Shown here: in pieces, positions 1 to 11,361 of the stretch
Position numbering within the stretch: the stretch's first letter is position 1
Layout: each line of letters opens with the position of its first letter
Assembly: GCA_963921825.1 (NCBI GenBank)
Contig: OY997595.1
Coordinates: 20,763,228 to 20,827,227, forward strand
From: Erodium maritimum
Taxonomy: Eukaryota > Streptophyta > Magnoliopsida > Geraniales > Geraniaceae
Length of the DNA: 64,000 nucleotides
Reading direction: 5' to 3'
The notes under the pieces: model-generated
Databases searched by the model: none
What the model was told of the DNA's origin: nothing
What the model saw: only the letters and a program-made list of their open reading frames with translations
Position numbers and translations under genes: made by a program

Positions 1-35
1 TCCCGAGTTTGGTTTACTGAAATTGGGGCGTGACA
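1..35 (+). mobile_element. 3' end of a family B LTR
   Basis: The first 35 bases match the last bases of the complete family B LTR ending at 42994: a GAGTT-GGTTTACTGAAATTGGGGCGTGACA type terminus. The rest of the copy lies outside the window. It stops exactly where SINE-like sequence resumes at 36, so this LTR probably inserted into a SINE copy. Confidence 0.75.
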
Positions 36-122
36 ATACACCAGAGGGGTTGGGGTGTATTGGGCTGCAGACCTAACATCGCCGCGCGTGGGGCCCGGGT
101 CTGGCACGGTGTGACGTTACAA
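36..122 (+). mobile_element. SINE 3' part, interrupted by an LTR
   Basis: The sequence matches nearly base for base the 3' half of the SINE-like unit at 43912-44101 (GTGTATTGGGCTGCAGACC, then the CCGCGCG block, then GGCACGG and a GTTAC end). The tRNA-like head is missing because the LTR ends directly upstream. It runs into a short A-run and a palindrome. Confidence 0.55.
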
Positions 123-146
123 AAAAAGTGCACTTTTTTTTGTAAC
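116..146. repeat. Palindrome, SINE tails joined tail to tail
   Basis: GTTACAAAAAAAGTGCAC is followed at once by its reverse complement with one extra T, ending TGTAAC. The arms are the SINE terminus plus its poly(A), so two tails in opposite orientation appear fused. Confidence 0.65.
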
Positions 147-149
147 ATC

Positions 150-850
150 AGTCTATCCAACTGCCCCGTAGGGTCCAATAACCAACTCCCTCAGGCTCCA
201 ATAATCATTCCTCATAATATCTAATAACCAATGCCCTCAGGCTCCGATAATCAACCAATATCTCACGGTATCTGTCAAACTCCAACCACCACAACGGCAT
301 CGGATTACACCCCCCTCCTCCCCCGGTGTAGTACTGAACCGAACAAACAAACATTTCAAGAATAAGAATAAAGAAAATACATTATAACACATCAACCAAC
401 CAACGCTTATCGAATCACACTTTCAGCACAACACATCAAAGACATTCACTTTAATCATCAATCCTGAAAGTACACACGTTCATCAATACACACCACACGA
501 AATTCATATCCACACTTACACTTACCGTCATACTTACCTGTCACGAAACATCGGTCCATCGATCACGTGATTGTACCCTTTGGCACAACCAGTCATACTC
601 GATCATCCGTTCAAACAAATAATTAATCACCACTCAATCAATCAACAAATCATTCAAGCATTCAAGTTCAGTCATTCAAACGTTCAAGCATACGTTCGAT
701 CTAGTTTCATTAGACTCTTGATTATCCTACTAACTAGCAACCAAGCATGTGAACCTAGCACACAACTAATCCGAGAGCTCAACATAGCCTCTCTACCATT
801 AAATCAAATCCCAAGTATTGAAAGCGAGTTACACTGGTTCACAATCAATA
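150..850 (-). mobile_element. Fragment of a family A LTR (intron-like part)
   Basis: This runs parallel to 2490-3170 in the neighbouring minus-strand LTR with few differences, including the CCGGATT...GTGTAGTA stretch and the CAATCAATCAAC/TTCAAGC short repeats. It lacks both LTR ends and joins retroelement internal sequence near 850, which indicates a deletion. The open frame at 571-1062 is a by-product of the repeats. Confidence 0.6.
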
Positions 851-1534
851 CACAAGGTACACAACACAATCAATACACAGGGTTCTCATACTCTTCAAAG
901 TATACAACACAATCAATAACCGAAATTCCCATGTTCCTCGAAGTTCTCAGTGTACGGAGTTCTCGTGCTCCCCAAAATACCACGGGTTCTCGTGCCCCAA
1001 AATACCACAGGGTTCTCGTGCCCCAAAATCTCAGAATCGTTGCACGCTTTACCGACTTCTAGTCGGAAGGTGGGTACACCTCAACAAAATCACCCGTAAA
1101 ATCACAACCGTCGTAGTACGCTCTTAGCTTAGCACCTCACACCATTGTCACAAAACCACCAAAAACTCAAATTAACAATCTTTCTGAACAAATGATTTAC
1201 TCAACAACCAATTTACAACGGCTCGATAACCGCTCGTTAACCCAATACCGATCTCAACCATTTGGCTTCACCGATTACTGTACCTTACAGTCAATAGGGT
1301 AAGGATCCCAATCAAGCGATGTAACCATTATAATAAAGAGATTCAAATTTAAACGACCATTGAGACAATCAAGATTCGTGTCGTTCCCACTCTACGCATC
1401 AAACATTTTTACTTGCGTCACTGAGCACACGACTTAGACCTCATAACTCTTCCCACCTAATTGACGTTGATCCGAGGTTTTGAAAACAAGTTCAAAATTT
1501 AACCTGTTTCAAATGAAACCGGGCTCTGATACCA
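851..1534 (-). mobile_element. Internal remnant and PBS of a minus-strand Ty3/gypsy element
   Basis: Read on the minus strand, the LTR end at 1538 is followed by AAT and then TGGTATCAGAGCCC (1521-1534), complementary to the 3' end of initiator tRNA-Met and therefore the minus-strand primer site. The rest resembles the start of the internal region of the element at 6092-7000, including the GGGTTCTCGTGCC repeats near 940-1020, which correspond to the GGGCATGAGAACCC repeats at 6749-6800. No coding capacity remains. Confidence 0.65.
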
Positions 1535-1537
1535 AAT

Positions 1538-4500
1538 TGTCACGCCCCAAGTCCGGTTTTGGCCGGACTTGAGACGTGACCTGAAACAATCGAGATAAAA
1601 GTGGTAAAACAGTAACAAACTCTTTTAAAGCTGAAAGCGAGTCCAAAATATTTCTCAATAATTCAATCCAAAATTTCAAATATAGTGTCACAACTTGACA
1701 ATTAACATAAAATAAATAAAGTTCAACAATGCGGACCAACATATCTCTAATACGGCCCTCAAGACATCCGGAAGCTCCCGAGCCTCGAATTCCCCAGATC
1801 TCAAGTACACTTGTACACACAATAAATAAACAAATAGGGGTGAGATTACGCTCAGTAGGGAAAAACCTTAAACAACTTTAGTCTCCACGTTTAATAATAA
1901 AACTGCCTTAGTTCGATGTCCCAAAAGTGCTTAAAACCCTTAGACCAAAAGATATAATAACCAAATAAAAAGCAACGATAACAATAGCGCATTCGCAAAG
2001 ATAACCATAACTTCCCAGAGAATAAACAGAGAACATTATAATAAAAATAGAATACCGTCACAACTGGGAACGAGTAAATACTATTAATCAATGAGATGCT
2101 ATGGAATCAGTGTAAATGAAATGGTATCGCTTTTTCAAAGATAACAGTATCTTAAAAGATTCCATGAAAATACTATAAACGAATCGTAACTACTAAAATG
2201 GGAGTAAATAATGTCACGCCAACCACTTGCTTTCTCAAGCCTCCGATCCATGGATAGATTCTGGGATCACATCGGTTCCCATATTCCGATCCGCCAGAGT
2301 ACCCATATCATATCAAATTTTTCCTCGGTCCAGAGGAGGCACATACATTGGGGCACCGGAAACCATCCAATAGGGACGCTCATCTTCGGGATTCTCGGAA
2401 ATGCCTCCAAAGGACCATAAGTCATAGGGAACCGACGCACACCCTTGGGTGAAACCTCAATAACCATCTCTCATGAAGTAATACAACCAACTGCCCCGTA
2501 AGGTCCAATAATCAACGCCCTCAGGCTCCAATAATCAATCCTCATAATATCCAATAACCAATGCCCTTAGGCTCCGATAATCAACCAATATCTCACAGTA
2601 TCTATCAAACTCCAACCACCACAACGGCACCGGATTCCCCCCCCCCCCCCCCCCCCGTGTAGTAACGAACCGAACAAACAAACATTTCAACCATAAGAAT
2701 AAAGAAAATACATTATAACACATCAACCAACCAACGCTTATCGAATCACACTTTCACCACAACACATCAAAGACATTCACTTTAATCATCAATCCTGTAA
2801 GTACACACGTTCATCAATACACACCACACGAAATTCATATCCACTCTTACACCTACCGTCATACTTACCTGTCACGAAACATCGGTCCATCGATCACCTG
2901 ATTGTACCCTTTGGCACAACCAGTCATACTCGATCATCCGTTCAAACAAATAATTAATCACCACTCAATCAATCAACAAATCATTCAAGCATTCAAGTTC
3001 ATTCATTCAAACGTTCAAGCATGCGTTCGATCTAGTTTCATTAGACTCTTGATTATCCTACTAACTAGCAGCCAAGCATGTGAACCTAGCACACAACTAA
3101 TCTGAGAGCTCAACATAGCCTCTCTACCAGTAAATCAAATCCAAAGTATTGAAAGAGAGTTACACTAGTTATTCTCATCCTAAGCATGCATTCTAGACAC
3201 ATCCGGTTATTAGTAACTGAAAGACGATTATTCTAGTTATTCGCATCCTATAGGCAATTCTAGGACCTTTCCGATTTTATTAACCTAACATGCATACTAA
3301 GCGTTTAAATAAGAAGTTAGGACTTTCCCTACCTTGTGGTCTTCCTCTAATACTCTGTTGTCAAGCTCGGTAGTCTCCACTCCGTTCTTCACACGGGTTC
3401 CGGCGTGATCTTCGTTCTTCTAGCTCGGGTCCCATCCCTTGTTCTCGGGCGAAGTCCCGACTAGGTTTGACAAATAAAACGTCCAAATCAAAACTAGTAA
3501 TTGCCCAAAGGTCCATTGATTTAACCAAAATTATCTTTTAATTTCTCACGTTGAATTAATTAAATCTGTTAATTAAATCTGACTTTAAAACATTTTTCAA
3601 TTGAAGCCGGGTTGACCCGGATAATACCCGGACCCGGCCCCAGATCCGACCCAAACCCGGTCCAAACCTGGCCCAATCCTGAGTCCAGAGCCCATCCAGA
3701 CCTGGGCCTGGCCCAAGGGCCATCTGAAGTTGGCCCGAGTTGTTCGTCCTGGCCTAGAATGCTCCAGCCCAAACACCGCTTGGCCCTAGTCTGCTCAGGC
3801 TCGAGACCGAGCCGGTGATGGCTCCGGCGAGTCAGAACGACTCCAACCACCGCCCGTGGTGCCAGAAGGGCTCGGAATCTAAGAGGAAGGAGCGGAGAAG
3901 CGGCGTCAGGACCCAGCTACACCGTGGTTGTGCCAGAAGGGCTCGAGCGCGTCCAAAGCTCGCCTCGTTCTTAGATATGGAGCTCACACAGTCTCCAGCG
4001 ACGGTCCAAGCCACGCCCGCTCGAATCGAGCTTGGAATCATCGCGATTCCAGGTGAGTCGAGCCAGGGAAGAGGGAAAAAGGTGAGGGAAGACTCGTTGC
4101 TGGCCCGGAGAGAATGAACCCGAAGCGATGGTTCTCCGGCGCTGGTTCGACGTCGTGCGAGTCCGGTTTCGAGAACTGAGAGGAAGGGGAAGGTGAAGGT
4201 GAGGTTTTCTGTGGTTGGGTTTTCACGGTGAGGGACATAAGAAGGAGGAGCGAGAGGGGTGGAGGTCGTCGGAGAGGAGAGGTCGTCGGAGAGGAGAGGA
4301 CGCCGACGATGGTCTGGCATCGCGAGGAGGAGGAGTGCGCGAGAGATGGAGCTCGCCTCCTCGGTTCGCGTGCGTATATCTTGCACCGAAGCGACGCGTT
4401 TAGCCCCTTTTGATTGCTAGGGTTTTCGACGTTGGGCCGACCAGTGTGGGCCGCGCGCGCGAGGATTGGGCCATGGATGGCTCGGCCCAAAGGGTTGATC

Positions 4501-4646
4501 TTTCATGGTCCAATTTCAAGTCCAGCCCCCCTTTGCTTTTCTCTCCTTTTTTTTTGATTTTTCTCCTCAAAATTCACTCGTTGCAAAAATCCACCTCGAC
4601 GTTTCCTATTTCACATAATACCCTTTTGAAAGAGCGGGGTTTTACA
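1538..4646 (-). mobile_element. Family A LTR, 5' LTR of the minus-strand element
   Basis: On the minus strand it begins TGTAAAACCCCGC (4646) and ends GGGGCGTGACA (1538), about 3.1 kb, with a PBS just inside. It carries the splice-donor-like AAG^GTAGGGAAAG (junction 3332/3333) and the LTR motif CTGAGCGTAATCTCACCCC near 1845. Its right end lies in homologous LTR sequence: the following CCTTC(T)CTTCCAGAACCG matches 11840-11860. It therefore inserted into the 5' LTR of the plus-strand element, and that LTR's first part is displaced to the left, out of the window. Confidence 0.75.
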
Positions 4647-6091
4647 CCTTCTCTTCCAGAACCGACCCACGCCGCACCGGTGACAAGGGTTTCAGCACAG
4701 GTAATCAACGCCTCAGCCTCGTTATCCTTGACCGATCCTCATCCCTTCGTTCCAGCCCCGACATCGCATCACCTCACGCCGGCGAGCTCGCTCCTTCGTC
4801 AGATCTACGACAGAGAAGCGGTGAGTGGCGTGACGGGCTTCATCTCACTCATCCCATCCACGACAGAGTCCTGGCACCACCATCGGCCGTCTCTTCCCCC
4901 CCTCCTCCGAGCTCCTTGCCACCGTCGTCAGGAACCATGAAGCCTCTCTTCGCCGAAGTAGAGCTCGATCCTGCGAGGCTCGTTTCGTCTCCGGCTGGAA
5001 CCAGACCAAGTGGTGATCTGGTATGGTACCCACACCATTGAGGATTCCGGTGTGGGGGATGGTTTACCCTGCGGGGCATTGGTTATTGGATATACACCGT
5101 GGAGGATTCCGGTGTAGAGAATGGTTTACCCTGCGGGGCATTGGTTATTGGTTATACACCGTGGAGGATTCTTATCCAGATACTGGTTTACCCTGCGGGG
5201 CATTGGTTATTGGATATACATCGTGGAGGATTCCGGTGCAGAGTATTGTTGGACCCTTCGGGGTATTGGTTGTTTGACCTACACCGTGGAGGAGTCCGGT
5301 GTGGGTATTATTGGTCCCTGCGGGGCAATTGGATGGTTTTACCCTGCGGGGATTGATTTCTTGTTGTTTCACCCGAGTGTATGCCTCCTACATGAGCATT
5401 ACCTTGGTTCCCTATGACATATGGCCCTTTGGAGACGTTTCCGAGAATCCCGACGATAAGCGCCCTCATGGGTTGTTACCGGTAGCCTCGACGTTAAACG
5501 TCTTTGTGATGTCATGCGTCTCCTCTGGACCGAGGGATAATCTGACATGACACAACGAGTATTGAGGATCGGACGGTGGTGACTTCATGTTCCACGGCAT
5601 TAATTGAACGCTCTATCATTTATTGATTATTTCAGAAATGCATTAATTCCTTTATTTTCCTATGATTATTGTTGACTCTTTATGATTGTTAAACACTCGT
5701 TTTACCCCTGCATTTCAATGTATTCGTAGTTCTTCGTATTTGAGATTAGCATTAAAATTGTGAAGTCCTATTTGTTAAACTACAAGAGTAACCTGGTTAT
5801 GCATTTTCCTTACTGAGCGTAAGCTCACCCCTCCTGTCATTGTGGTGTTTCAGGTGTTGAGCGGGAACAGTTTTAGCCGGACTCTCGGAGCATGGGAGTT
5901 GTGAGGGTTTAGCTAATTTTAGAGACAAACACCTTTTTATGTTGGTTTTCGTACTTATTATTGAGTTGTGACTCTCACACTTTGAAGTTTTTATATCATT
6001 TGGAAACTTTATTTTGTTTTATTATCCTTGTTTTACTGTAAATCTTTAGTCATGTCTCGAGTCCGGGCAAAACCGGATTTGGGGCGTGACA
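4647..6091 (+). mobile_element. 5' LTR (partial) of the plus-strand Tekay/Del-like element
   Basis: 4660-5010 matches 11843-12206 of the 3' LTR, and 5010-6091 matches 13405-14367, so about 1.2 kb including the splice-donor-like site has been deleted from this copy. The beginning is cut off by the minus-strand LTR. It ends GGGGCGTGACA, followed by the PBS. The acceptor-like TTTCAG^GTGTTGAGC is at 5853/5854 and the palindrome GAGCGTAAGCTC is at about 5815. Tandem copies of a roughly 60-bp unit with ACACCGTGGAGGATTCCGGTG occupy 5040-5300. Confidence 0.75.
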
Positions 6092-6094
6092 ATT

Positions 6095-6107
6095 TGGTAT
6101 CAGAGCC
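6095..6107 (+). promoter_or_regulatory. Primer-binding site, initiator tRNA-Met
   Basis: TGGTATCAGAGCC starts four bases after the LTR end. It is complementary to the 3' end of plant initiator tRNA-Met and is the standard minus-strand primer site of Ty3/gypsy and Ty1/copia elements. Confidence 0.85.
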
Positions 6108-7224
6108 TGGTTTCATTTGAAACATGTGTCATTTTGAACTTGTTTTCAAAACCTTGGACCGAACGTCAATTAGGTGGGTAGAGTTAGGGAGTCTAAGTTT
6201 TGGTACTCAGTGACGTAGTCGGAATTATTCGATATGTAGAGTTGGAACGATAAAAATCTTTATGATTCGAACGCCTTTGTAAAGGTTGGAACTTGTGATA
6301 GTATGTGATTTGTTTTACGCGTGCCGTAAGTTCTACTGCTATGCCTCAGTGATCTGGGATGCCTATGGTTGAGATCAAGGTTGGTCTAACGAGCGATGAT
6401 CGAACCGCCATGAATTGGTTGTTGAGTAAACCTTTTGTTTAATTTTGTTGCCACCGTGTTGGGCAGGTTCATGATTCATCAATTTGAAATATTGATTTGT
6501 TCAATTGATTGACTTGTTGAGGTGTTGACTTCCTGACATACTGAAGTGTTAAACTGTTAAAGTGAGAAATTGTTGGAGTTTTGACTCGGTTAAGATGTTG
6601 ACTGTTCCTTAAGGAGTAAGACTGGAATGATAAATCTTATTTGGTGACTAGTGAATAAAGGGTAGAAACCCGAGTGGTACTGCGGTACTTTACTGATAAG
6701 GTGTACTTTACAGAGCACGAGAACTCATGAATTATGTATTTTGAAGGGCATGAGAACCCTGTGTACTGAATTGTGTATTTTGAAGGGCATGAGAACCCTG
6801 TGTACTGCATTGTGTATTTTGATGAGCATGAAAACTCGTTGTATCGAATACCTTGTGAAATTGATTATTAATGGTCCCGCTTAAGCGGATGGTTAGTGGA
6901 AAATACGAATAGGTCATGCCGAAATTTCTGTAGAACTGAAATGTTTGCACTATCACGGGTTGACTCAGGGGCGCCACTGTAGTCGAGCGTGATGGTTGGA
7001 TGTCAAGTTGTTACAATGAGATTCGGAGACGCCTGAATCAGGTTGTAACGACGCGAGATCGACATGAAGGTTGGATAAAAGTAAAGTGTTTAGAACTTGT
7101 GGAAAGGAAAGAAATGCTAAGTTGTGATTAAATTGATCGTGTTACGATGCTAGACCCCACGTATTGGGAAGATACCCGATTGGGGGGTATGTCTGTGGCC
7201 TTGTGCCTTGTGTGAATTACTTGA

Positions 7225-7375
7225 GATTATTCCTCCTGTGGGAGTTGATTGAGTGATTTGATTGAACCCTCCTGTGGGAGTTGATTGAGTTATTTGATTG
7301 AACCCTTCTGTGGGAGTTGATTGAGTGATTTGATTTAACCCTCCTGTGGGAGTTGATTGATTGATTTGATTGAAC
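7225..7375 (+). repeat. Tandem repeat, about 45-bp unit, 4 copies
   Basis: The unit (A)CCCTCCTGTGGGAGTTGATTGAGTGATTTGATTGA is repeated four times with few changes, in the untranslated leader between PBS and gag. Confidence 0.8.
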
Positions 7376-7586
7376 CGCTGATTGTTGTTGTGAGACGCAC
7401 AAGGTGCGAGATTCTTTGTCTATATAAAAATCATATATGACTATACTACGTATGATTATACTACTTACTATCGATCCAAGTGGGATCCATATGAGACGCA
7501 CGAGAACGTTATGATACGATGAAACGAACCGATTGTGTTAAACTGAGATATGAACATATATGTTATAAACACAGCGAGTATACGAG

Positions 7587-8190
7587 ATGTCACGTGTTTA
7601 TATCCCGAGGGATACCAGGAGCCGCCCGGCTGCGGGGCAGAGCCAGACACCAGCTGTTGGTATTGCAGGGGTAGCGAGCGGCCATGGTGCTGCTTCCACA
7701 GAGCACCAGAGTTTTGAGGGTGGACCGGTGGGGTCACCACCTAGAGCTCCTCCAGTCGCGGAGCCCACTCAGGCGACCCCCAGTGATGAGGTGGTTCGCG
7801 CAGTGCTAACAGCGCTTAGCGCTTAGCAGGAGACTACAACACTGGCACAAGAGTCTGTGCCCACTGCTCACGCAGTCACTACCAAGAGTCCAGGCCAGAT
7901 GGACAGTTACACGGCCCAGTCTCTCAGGGATTTTTGTAGATTAAGTACACCAATCTATTCCGGGGGTTCAGACCCCGAGACAGTTGTAGTGTGGTTGGAG
8001 CGGATTACCCACAACATTAATACTTTTGGAGTATTCTGATAGTCGTTTGAGAATATTTTTCGCAACCTTCCAGTTGAGGGAGAAACATAGTACTGGTGGC
8101 ACAGTTTTCCCTCGAGCAAGCAGTTGGAACATCTGGGCCGAGACTGCCCGTTGAGTGATGCACCTACACACTGTTCCACAGGTCGGCCTA
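7587..8190 (+). pseudogene. Ty3/gypsy gag remnant
   Basis: An open frame starting MSRVYIPRDTRSRP runs to a TAG at 7824 and resumes in the same frame to 8039. Its second half (DFCRLSTPIYSGGSDPET, then VVVWLERITHNI) matches the start of the capsid region of plant Ty3/gypsy gag, where the family pattern is F.....P..F.G..DP..A..W...I. A little downstream HLGRDCPL is the second half of a CCHC zinc knuckle. The whole stretch is about half the usual gag length, so the middle of capsid is missing. Frameshifts and stops rule out a working protein. Confidence 0.6.
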
Positions 8191-11055
8191 CGAGAGCCGA
8201 TAAGAGAACGTGTTGTCACAGCAACAAATTCTTCCACCCCCACCGAGATGAGGACCTTCGATGCAACAGGGTCGAGTGTACGCAATTGACGGGCCCCGAG
8301 CTGAGGGACTTGATACCGATCATGAGATCGCTTAGAGTACCTATGTACAGTTTATCTTTGGAGTTGTGTCTGCTGACACTTGATTATTATACGTGGTTGT
8401 ATCGTTTTGTGATTAGTTTATGAAGGAGACGAAAGTGTGGTAACGAACCGTCTCGTTCCTAAGAACTTGCCGTACTGAAAGCTTCCCCCCTATTTCGAAC
8501 GTGTTGATCAAACTTTAAGAACCGAGTTGGGGAAACATCAAACGATCATTGAATGCTATCAGCATTGAACGCCCAAGCAGAGAAAGGCTACGGCCTTGAC
8601 CAATAAACGGTCCGACCGATCACCAGAGATGACCGAGTGACAATAAGATCAGAGTAGCGCAGCAGAAGCGCAGTAGGCCCATAACCCACAAGCATCGAAC
8701 CTTACTAAAATTTTAAAATCTTAAGAGTCGAAACTTTGAAAGTGACCTTCGTGTCTTAACACCCCAGTCGGTGGACGAATAGTTGGACGAGTGTGAGTTG
8801 CACGTGTAAGGATGGATTAGAGGGTAGTCCCTAAGTTCGTACCAGAAGAGACGATCAAATTACTACCAATTCACAAAGTCAATATCGGAATTGACCCAAG
8901 ACCAATGACGACGCCGACATCCTGGAACCATGCAGGTCCACGCCAGCAGAGTGACCGTACCGAAAGTCAGTCGGAAGAGTCGGAAAGACGAAGGACCTGT
9001 CCGAGCGCGTCGTCGCGCAACAGCAAGAAGACGCATTACAAGAGTCACATCCTTCGCACCACACTTAACAGATAGATAGCACCGAGAGTTACAAGGACAT
9101 CATACAACACTCTCATCGGAGCAGAAAGCGGAAAATGAGAACCGGGTACCAAAGTGTACCTTTGTAAGCTAGAGAAGAACGAACGCCAAACGTCCCGTGA
9201 GGACTAAGCATAACCATAAGGTTACGACATAGAAGTGACAGCACCTCACGTTGAAATCCGGCAACAAATAGCCGAGGGAGACTACCACAAGCTTCCAGGC
9301 CAGTAACAAGATGGCACCGAACGAAGCGTTGTGTGGTAGGTCGGGTTTTGTGCCATGCATGGGCACAAGGAAGGATAAGATTTAACCGTTGTTGATTTTG
9401 AGTTGTTCGTGAAACGATTGAAGGAACCGCGCTAATTTTTGAACTGTTCAATCTATCGAGATCTCCGTACGTGTTGATTACTCCTTGAGCGGTGATTTGG
9501 GGGGACTTGACTATAAGTTTTTTTGATCGACAGCTCGTGAGCGAGTGTCAACGGCATAAGGACTACCACCGGTTGGGATAACCTTTGTCAATCGATCTTG
9601 GATTGGGTTTCGCTATTGAGTGTGATTGTCGTATGTTTTGGTTTGGTATCTTGAATGACGCCTACTTTCGACTAAGTGCCAGTAAGAGGTTCTATCGGTA
9701 CTTGTTTTTGTACGTCGTTCGTCCGACTAGATGTCGATAGAGTTCATGGTGGTACTGAACCATGCACCGGTTTTGAGAACCGTTGACTCATTGATATGAT
9801 GATTTGGGTGGGACGAATTGTGGTGTGTTTTGATCAGGGGTTGAGAACTGGTATCGATGTCAAGAGAAACATTGTGAGTTGGATAACCTTCTTGATTGAT
9901 CACAGTTAGGTGTTGATTGTTTACCGCGAGTTAAGTTTGTGATCCTCGATGTGTGACTGACCCGTATCAGGTTGAGAATCTTGATGAGGTTTACCCGGTG
10001 TGACATGCTACTACGTTGGACAAGTGTACCATACTTGGTATGACAGGAGCTTTTGATTAAGTTATGTTTGGGGACAGACCGCCTTTCGACTAGATGTCGG
10101 CACATTGTACCATTTACTTGATTGAGTTATGACTACCGTTCCACGAGATGTGATGAAACGAGTGGTTGATCCGACCCTGCAGTGGTGATGAGAACCTTGG
10201 TTTGACGGTTGCATCTGTGTGTTACTTGCTTGTTTTGTGTGTTTTAGGTCGTGGCATGACCTTATTGACGTTCCAGTGTGAACTATTCTTGTGACGTTTA
10301 CTAAAGAGAAACTGAGAAGTTACATTTGCGGATGGCTCCGTCTTTATCCGACTTTCGGGGTGTTTCGGTAAGACACCCATACCGACGGAAAACTCCGGGA
10401 GAGCATGTCTAGACCAATGTCGATTGTTCCAGTGTGTTACCTATACCGTTGAGGATTCCGGTGTGAGGTATCTATATCGAGGTTGGCTGTGACGGGCCGA
10501 TATCTACACCGACGATGGATTTCGTCATAAGTTACCTAGATTGTTATCTGTTATTCCTCAGTGTCTGAGGCTAATCAGCGTATGGTGTGTACTCATTGAT
10601 TCCTTGTGCTGATCTAAATTGTTTCACGTTGAAATTGTGAACTGTTAAGTAATACCGTTGTCAACGTCAAGTGTGATTTTGGGTATTAACTTTGCAGAAT
10701 GGTTGTGGTTGATCTTGACTCGATGGTGTTTGAGTTCTGTTGTGGTTAGTCCTGGTAACGTTTGCTAAGGAGGAAATAGAGAAGTAATGTTGGTGTGTGG
10801 TTCCGACTCTGCTCGACTTGCAGAGCGTCCCGGCAGGATACTTGTGCCGACGAAAATTTCCGGTATGGGATATGTAGACCGTTACCTGAGGTTCTTGAGT
10901 GTTGAGTGTTATTCGGCGTGTGTTTTGCTCGAATTTTCTTTGAGTTGATGTGGGACGTTGCACGTTTGAGTTGTGAGCTGTTGAGAAAGACTGTTTTTCA
11001 TCGCTAAGTGTGATATTTGAGTAACTAGCGTGATCTAGTGACGCACAATTAAGGG
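8191..11055 (+). other. Internal region without recognisable pol
   Basis: Here the element should encode protease, reverse transcriptase, RNase H and most of integrase. I could not find RT motifs (such as F.DD) in any frame, and open frames are short on both strands. The base composition is balanced and looks unstructured. Between 9,880 and 10,980 pieces such as the GTTACCT(G)AG and CCG..GAGGATTCCGG stretches resemble the LTR middle region. It is either strongly decayed pol or non-coding filler as in LARD-type derivatives. Confidence 0.45.
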
Positions 11056-11059
11056 AAGG

Positions 11060-11341
11060 TTGCATGTATTCAGGAACGATGAAAGGGTGCGCAAATTCGG
11101 CGAAAGAGTTTCATCGATAGATGACATCGAGTTAGCTGATGAAGTTTCATATGATGAGCAACCAGTTAGAACAATGAATACGCAGAAGAAGGTTCTGCGG
11201 GACCAGAATATCCCGCTAGTACAAGTGTGTCGGAAGCACCAAGAAAATGAATCGACTTGAAAACACGAGGATGAAGCTCTTGTGAAGTAGCCCCGCCTGT
11301 TCGACCTTTGAGATACCTCAGTTTAAATTTCGAGGACGAAA
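11060..11341 (+). pseudogene. Integrase C-terminus / chromodomain remnant
   Basis: In the frame starting at 11060, DDIELADEVSYDEQPVR followed by a KKVLRDQNIPLVQV segment matches the end of integrase and the chromodomain of plant Ty3/gypsy chromoviruses (family pattern: ...LRNK.IPLV.V.W....... then TWE.E...R..YP.LF). The WKHE position reads as a TGA stop just after NEST, with PRLF still readable further on. This identifies the element as a chromovirus, most like Tekay/Del given its roughly 3-kb LTRs. Upstream pol is not readable, so this is a stub. It lies immediately before the polypurine tract, as expected for the pol 3' end. Confidence 0.65.
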
Positions 11342-11348
11342 TTCTTTT

Positions 11349-11361
11349 AAGGGGGGTAGAT
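11349..11361 (+). promoter_or_regulatory. Polypurine tract
   Basis: AAGGGGGGTAGAT directly precedes the 3' LTR start TGTAAGAACC and serves as the plus-strand primer. The upstream GAGGACGAAATTCTTTTAA context is typical of Tekay/Del elements. Confidence 0.8.

Noticed and set aside
571-1062. 163-residue open frame
   Set aside because: Lies across LTR repeat and retroelement internal sequence, has no domain, and its counterpart at 2902-3105 is closed by a stop.
3569-4490. Overlapping frames on both strands (93-184 residues)
   Set aside because: They fall in the GC-rich promoter/leader-like part of a family A LTR; several frames are open at once, and no domain is present.
8100-9450. Possible reverse transcriptase in the middle of the Tekay-like element
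   Set aside because: I looked for the usual RT blocks (LDL.SGYHQ, YIDDIL-type) in six frames and could not find any credible match.
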